NCBI GenBank assembly: GCA_964412395.1 | Contig: CAYPOY010000210.1 | Span: 1 to 9,198, forward strand | Reading direction: 5' to 3' | Length of the DNA: 9,198 nt | From: CAYPOY01 sp964412395 | Lineage (GTDB): Bacteria > Chloroflexota > Anaerolineae > B4-G1 | Part shown: positions 6,415-9,198 of the stretch, piece after piece | How positions within the stretch are numbered: the first letter of the stretch is position 1 | Layout: each line of letters opens with the position of its first letter | Program-made: the position numbers and the translations under genes | The notes under the pieces: generated by a model | The model's database searches: none | The model's input: only the letters and a program-made list of their open reading frames with translations | Told to the model about the DNA's origin: nothing

Positions 6415-7626
6415 TTATTTGTTCAGCATGTCTAGTAATAGTTTAGCGCACTTGTCCGAGAACTCGGGATCGTTGATGTTGTTGTCCATCTCGATCACCG
6501 GGATGTCCGGCTTGAGGTTCTTCTTGATCGCGTCGTAGCACGCTTGATCAGCCTCCGGATCCCAAAAGTCGCCCCCTTCGCTGTCGAGCATGGAGACGCC
6601 TTTGAGCGGTAGCACAATGGCCACCGGTGCTGTGGCCGCGTTCGCAGCCGCGGCAATCATTTCCCCCATCCGGGTGTTTTCCTCGACGTCGGTGCGCAGC
6701 AGGGTGACCTGGGGATTCCACTGATAGAGATTGCGCTCTTTGTACTTTTCAGGCACGGTGTCGATCCCCCAGAAATTGGCCATATCCACGCAGCCGGGGA
6801 CGATGACCGCTGGGATACCGGCCCGTGACGCTGCCAGGCAACGATCCGGCCCCGCGCTGAACACACCGCCGCAAACTTCGTCGGCCAGCTCTGTGGTAGT
6901 GATGTCCAGCGAACCAACGATATACCCGTCGGTGATCAGGCTCTCCATCGTCTTGCCGCCGGTGCCAGTGGCGTGAAAGACCAACACTTCGTAGCCCTTG
7001 CCTTCTAGTATGCCACGTGCCCGGTCTACGCACTTGGTGGTATTACCAAACATCGAGGCGGTGATGAGCGGTTTCTCCTCGCCGGTCGCCGGCGCTTCCA
7101 TTTTCACCATCCCAGCGATGGCCCCCGCCGCGTTGGCATAGATGGTGCGGCTGATGCGGTTGATGCCGGCTACATCCACGATGGAGGGGATGAAGGTGAT
7201 GTCCTTGGTACCGGTGTACGCGCTGACGTCGCCGCCGCCCAAAGTGGAAACCATCACCTTGGGTACTCCCACTGGAAGGACGCGCATCCCGGCCGTGGTG
7301 ATGGATGTGTTCCCGCTCCCTCCCATGCCGAGGACCCCATTCAGCCTGCCCTCGTCGTACAGCCTGCGGACGATAGCCGCAACGCCGGTCGCCATCGTCT
7401 GCATCGCCTCGTCTTTGTGCTCGCCTTTGCGCAAGAGCGCCAGGTCTCCCCCACCGGCCTTGGCGACTTGGTCCTGTCCAATGTCCGGCTCTAAGGCAGG
7501 CTCTCCCAGTACCCCAAAATCAACCACCAGGGTATTGAGTCCCTGCTTTTCGATGAGGTCTTTGACGAAAGCAAACTCCTCGCCTTTCGTGTCCAGCGAG
7601 CCAACAAGAACCACTGTTTTCTTCAT
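6415..7626 (-). CDS. UPF0261 / Tm-1-like ATP-binding domain protein
   Basis: A 403-residue cytoplasmic protein of UPF0261, whose plant relative is the N-terminal domain of tomato Tm-1. Family blocks: GSLDTKGEE (9-17); the glycine-rich GMGGSGNTSITTAGM (100-114), a likely nucleotide-phosphate contact; VSTLGGGDVSAYTG (126-139); HATGTGGKTMESL (218-230); DITTTELADEVCGGV (241-255); PGCVDMANFW (277-286); and DNNINDPEF (381-389). The length matches stand-alone family members. The ATG has AAGGAGGT 6 nt upstream, a very strong site. A 220-nt gap separates it from the membrane protein gene, while the TIM-barrel gene follows after only 17 nt. The enzymatic activity is unknown; ATP binding is a family annotation. 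It is complete, with no sign of decay. Confidence 0.9.
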   Translation of the reverse strand: MKKTVVLVGSLDTKGEEFAFVKDLIEKQGLNTLVVDFGVLGEPALEPDIGQDQVAKAGGGDLALLRKGEHKDEAMQTMATGVAAIVRRLYDEGRLNGVLGMGGSGNTSITTAGMRVLPVGVPKVMVSTLGGGDVSAYTGTKDITFIPSIVDVAGINRISRTIYANAAGAIAGMVKMEAPATGEEKPLITASMFGNTTKCVDRARGILEGKGYEVLVFHATGTGGKTMESLITDGYIVGSLDITTTELADEVCGGVFSAGPDRCLAASRAGIPAVIVPGCVDMANFWGIDTVPEKYKERNLYQWNPQVTLLRTDVEENTRMGEMIAAAANAATAPVAIVLPLKGVSMLDSEGGDFWDPEADQACYDAIKKNLKPDIPVIEMDNNINDPEFSDKCAKLLLDMLNK

Positions 7627-7656
7627 ATCCCGACCTCCTTATCTATACACTTCAGA

Positions 7657-7776
7657 CTACTCGCCTGCCTCGATCTGGATCACTAAATCCAGGCCAGATG
7701 CAACGAAATCACCTTGCTCAACCACTGGATCTGGCGATCCGGTGGGGGTAGGTGAGCACTGTACCCATACTACCAT
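7657..7776 (-). CDS. Candidate 39-residue small protein
   Basis: ATG at 7776 to TAG at 7657, within the 220-nt gap between the membrane protein gene and the UPF0261 gene. It encodes MVVWVQCSPTPTGSPDP (1-17), then an acidic, hydrophobic-patterned end, DFVASGLDLVIQIEAGE (23-39). GAGG lies only 2 nt before the ATG, which is short for a Shine-Dalgarno. Two predicted hairpins (7673-7699, 7722-7745) lie inside it. It could be a real small operon protein or a chance ORF in a structured spacer; no family is recognised. Confidence 0.3.
   Translation of the reverse strand: MVVWVQCSPTPTGSPDPVVEQGDFVASGLDLVIQIEAGE
7673..7699. repeat. Inverted repeat in the 220-nt spacer (a)
   Basis: ATCTGGAT and ATCCAG-gcc-AGAT: an inner 6-bp stem, CTGGAT / ATCCAG, over a 6-nt loop, extended by ATCT / AGAT across a 3-nt bulge. 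It lies within the candidate small ORF. Confidence 0.35.
7722..7745. repeat. Inverted repeat in the 220-nt spacer (b)
   Basis: CCACTGGATC and GATCCGGTGG around a 4-nt loop: 10 positions with one imperfect pair (T-G on the plus strand, A-C on the minus strand). It lies within the candidate small ORF; the GGATC/GATCC core also occurs in the neighbouring repeat (a). Confidence 0.4.
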
Positions 7777-7788
7777 TTCCTCGTATTA

Positions 7789-7829
7789 CTGGCGGCGGAC
7801 GACCAGCCTAGAGAATCGCCCGCCGCCAG
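7789..7829 (-). repeat. GC-rich hairpin after the membrane protein gene
   Basis: CTGGCGGCGGGCG (7829-7817) pairs with CGTCCGCCGCCAG (7801-7789) in minus-strand RNA: 13 positions, with one G-U wobble that would be an A-C mismatch in plus-strand RNA. The loop is 15 nt. It starts 18 nt after the membrane protein gene stop. No T-run follows, so it is probably a 3'-end stabilising hairpin or a pause or partial terminator that separates membrane protein expression from the downstream genes. Confidence 0.6.
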
Positions 7830-7846
7830 GAGAAACATAGTTGTGA

Positions 7847-8848
7847 TCAGACTTCGGCTACGTACGCCGCGGCTTTCTCTCCACTCCGCTTCATAAACGT
7901 GGTCAGGAAGTACAATACCGCCGAGACCACGACTGCGACGATGAATGATGCGATGCCAGTAAGATCCTTCAAGCCGGTCGTTGACAGGATGGCTAGTAAG
8001 GTCCAGCCTATGCACACAGCAATTGACGGAGGGTCAATGTGGGTATCGCCGTGATTGTGGAGGAGGCAGGCTCCCCACTCTGCCAGGAACGCTCCCAACA
8101 CACCGAAAGTCACGCCCCACCAGATGTCCCCAGTGACTATGACGCCCATCCCGGACAAGACGCCAATGTGGTGGGAGACCGGGAACTTGGAACCGGTGCC
8201 GAGGAAGACCAGGGAGATGGCCGTGACGGCGAAGCCGAAGGTAAATAACGCGGGCATCACCTGGATAATGCGGGCTACCGGCAACCCAACGCCGATGCCG
8301 ATCAGGAGCAGCATCAGCGGCTTTTCCTGCCAGGGCAACCACATCGCAACGTCTGTGCGCACCCAACGACTGTCTCCCTCCCGCACTTTGCCGAACACGC
8401 CCGTCTTGCCGAACACCAGGCGGGTGATGATGCCACCGCCAACGATAGCCAGTGGGACGGACATAGTAAAGAGCCAATCGCCGATATGGGGCCCCAGGGT
8501 GAACAGCCAGTTCAGCAAGTAGCCTAAAGCGCCGAAGACACCACCCACCAGCAGGACGTCGGGGGCATTTAGCCCCATCAGCGAGGTGATGATGTCCTTA
8601 CCACTCTCCAGTTTACCCACTTTGCCCGCGTACGCTGCCGCGGCCACGCCACCCACAAAAGCGATGTGCGGGCCGAAAAAGGGCCCCCAGGCTATCTCAT
8701 TCACGAACGTGGGGTCTCCCGTCACCAAGTTGATCCCCAGGCCCACGACTGCTACTATCCCGCACATGACAAAGGCAGGCAAACCACCGATCGCTGCCCC
8801 CCACACGCCTCCCGCAAAAGACAAGATTAGATACGTAAAGTCAAACAT
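7847..8848 (-). CDS. Polytopic membrane protein of unknown function with conserved-looking histidines
   Basis: A 333-residue, strongly hydrophobic protein with about eight to ten putative membrane segments (roughly 4-24, 26-44, 58-76, 97-117, 126-146, 177-195, 198-217, 228-262, 275-292, 297-317). No known transporter family is recognised. Distinctive motifs: GPFFGPHIAF (55-64) and FTLGPHIGDW (116-125), a recurring GPHI; PVSHHIG (223-229); and CLLHNHGDTHIDPPS (261-275). Seven histidines fall in or beside membrane segments, hinting at metal or proton handling. A soluble loop (about 149-176) is rich in charge and Trp. The ATG has AAGGAGGT upstream at 11-nt spacing. It heads the UPF0261-TIM-barrel-DUF362 series, so it may import or export their substrate. 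That role is inference from position only. Confidence 0.8.
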   Translation of the reverse strand: MFDFTYLILSFAGGVWGAAIGGLPAFVMCGIVAVVGLGINLVTGDPTFVNEIAWGPFFGPHIAFVGGVAAAAYAGKVGKLESGKDIITSLMGLNAPDVLLVGGVFGALGYLLNWLFTLGPHIGDWLFTMSVPLAIVGGGIITRLVFGKTGVFGKVREGDSRWVRTDVAMWLPWQEKPLMLLLIGIGVGLPVARIIQVMPALFTFGFAVTAISLVFLGTGSKFPVSHHIGVLSGMGVIVTGDIWWGVTFGVLGAFLAEWGACLLHNHGDTHIDPPSIAVCIGWTLLAILSTTGLKDLTGIASFIVAVVVSAVLYFLTTFMKRSGEKAAAYVAEV

Positions 8849-8915
8849 TGGTCTCTGATACCTCCTTTGGCAAGAAATTTGGCTTATACGAGTTGCTGAA
8901 ACACACCGTTATTGG

Positions 8916-8945
8916 ACTATAGCATCACCTCCTTCAAAATGCCAT
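8916..8945 (-). promoter_or_regulatory. Candidate promoter for the upstream operon
   Basis: Extended -10 TGC-TATAGT (8924-8916) on the minus strand, with ATGGCA (8945-8940, 4 of 6 to the -35 consensus) at 18-nt spacing. Transcription would begin near 8909, giving a 60-nt leader for the membrane protein gene. The spacer contains AAGGAGGTGATG, a perfect Shine-Dalgarno followed only by ATG CTA TAG. The segment could therefore instead be translated leader RNA from a promoter further upstream. Confidence 0.35.
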
Positions 8946-8957
8946 GGGGGCCCGTAT

Positions 8958-8996
8958 GGAGCGGTAAACGTTGATATGAATGAACAAAGCCGCTCC
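8958..8996. repeat. Inverted repeat upstream of the membrane protein gene
   Basis: GGAGCGG and CCGCTCC, perfect 7-bp arms separated by 25 nt, just upstream of the candidate promoter. It may be a regulator site or a hairpin at the end of the preceding gene's transcript. Nothing else in 8849-9037 was identified with confidence. Confidence 0.35.
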
Positions 8997-9037
8997 CCTC
9001 TCCACCAGGCCACAAATCCATTGGGAAAGCGAGAGGA

Positions 9038-9198
9038 TCAAATCTCTCCTGTTTCCCTTAAACCATCAAGCCATTTAGTCAACTTCCTGAGGAAACGGAT
9101 TCTCGTCTCTTGAACTTCCTTCGGAAGCATGGCGGTTAGTTGTAATTTCTTTTCTAAACCGCCGTCTCCACAATCCCATACTTTGTGCGTGCCAACAA
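9038..9198 (-). CDS. C-terminal end of an unrecognised gene entering from the right edge
   Basis: A frame stays open from the window edge to a TGA at 9038-9040, giving 52 residues. The start lies outside the window. The segment includes VGTHKVWDCGDGG (1-13) and then an amphipathic, Lys/Arg-rich helix, MLPKEVQETRIRFLRKLTKWL (23-43), ending LRETGEI. The helix-like end and uninterrupted frame support real coding sequence, but the piece is too short to name a family. It runs in the same direction as the downstream operon, 189 nt from the membrane protein start, so it could be the operon's preceding gene or a regulator. Confidence 0.55.
   Translation of the reverse strand, partial: VGTHKVWDCGDGGLEKKLQLTAMLPKEVQETRIRFLRKLTKWLDGLRETGEI

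Noticed and set aside
8920..9022. 34-codon minus-strand ORF (ATG at 9022, TAG at 8919-8921)
   Set aside because: No ribosome binding site precedes the ATG, and its end is simply the AAGGAGGTGATG segment read as codons; the composition looks like chance.

Overview
The window reads as bacterial accessory-metabolism DNA in which every credible gene lies on the minus strand, so the biological order runs from the right edge to the left. Gene content (GlpF, DhaK, DhaL and GlpK with Gram-positive-style strong Shine-Dalgarno sites; UPF0261, TIM-barrel and DUF362 neighbours) together with a short palindrome built on GAAACC(A/G)GGTTTT suggests a Chloroflexota (Anaerolineae-like) bacterium. That placement rests on memory of similar gene sets and repeats and is tentative.

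Layout, in transcription order. (1) 9198-9038: the last 52 codons of an unrecognised gene. (2) 8849-9037: a spacer with a candidate promoter, an inverted repeat and an orphan Shine-Dalgarno-like sequence. (3) 8848-4198: a likely operon encoding a histidine-containing polytopic membrane protein, a possible 39-residue peptide, a UPF0261/Tm-1-like protein, a PEP-hydrolase-family TIM-barrel protein and a DUF362 protein. (4) 4137-3591: a scar in which the 5' half of lipB is joined out of frame to the 3' end of an SDR oxidoreductase gene. (5) 3590-3069: a regulatory region with a candidate 21-bp operator, a consensus sigma-70-type promoter with a palindrome in its spacer, a roughly 200-nt structured leader ending in a long intrinsic terminator, then an orphan ribosome binding site with a possible leader peptide. 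(6) 3068-1: the glycerol operon glpF, dhaK, dhaL and glpK (glpK runs off the left edge).

How it works together. GlpF admits glycerol. GlpK makes glycerol 3-phosphate, and DhaK/DhaL phosphorylate dihydroxyacetone to DHAP, so one transcript carries both phosphorylating branches of C3-polyol use. No glycerol dehydrogenase, G3P dehydrogenase or DhaM is in view. A terminator between a near-perfect promoter and glpF suggests control by conditional termination, formally like Bacillus GlpP control of glpF, but no regulator gene is visible.

The upstream operon has no established biochemical function. Its second and third main genes correspond to the two halves of the plant Tm-1 protein, encoded side by side, which argues that they act together. 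A membrane protein at the head of the operon suggests a transported substrate. The most notable items are the glpF leader, the split Tm-1 operon, and the two palindromic elements that differ by a compensated base pair.
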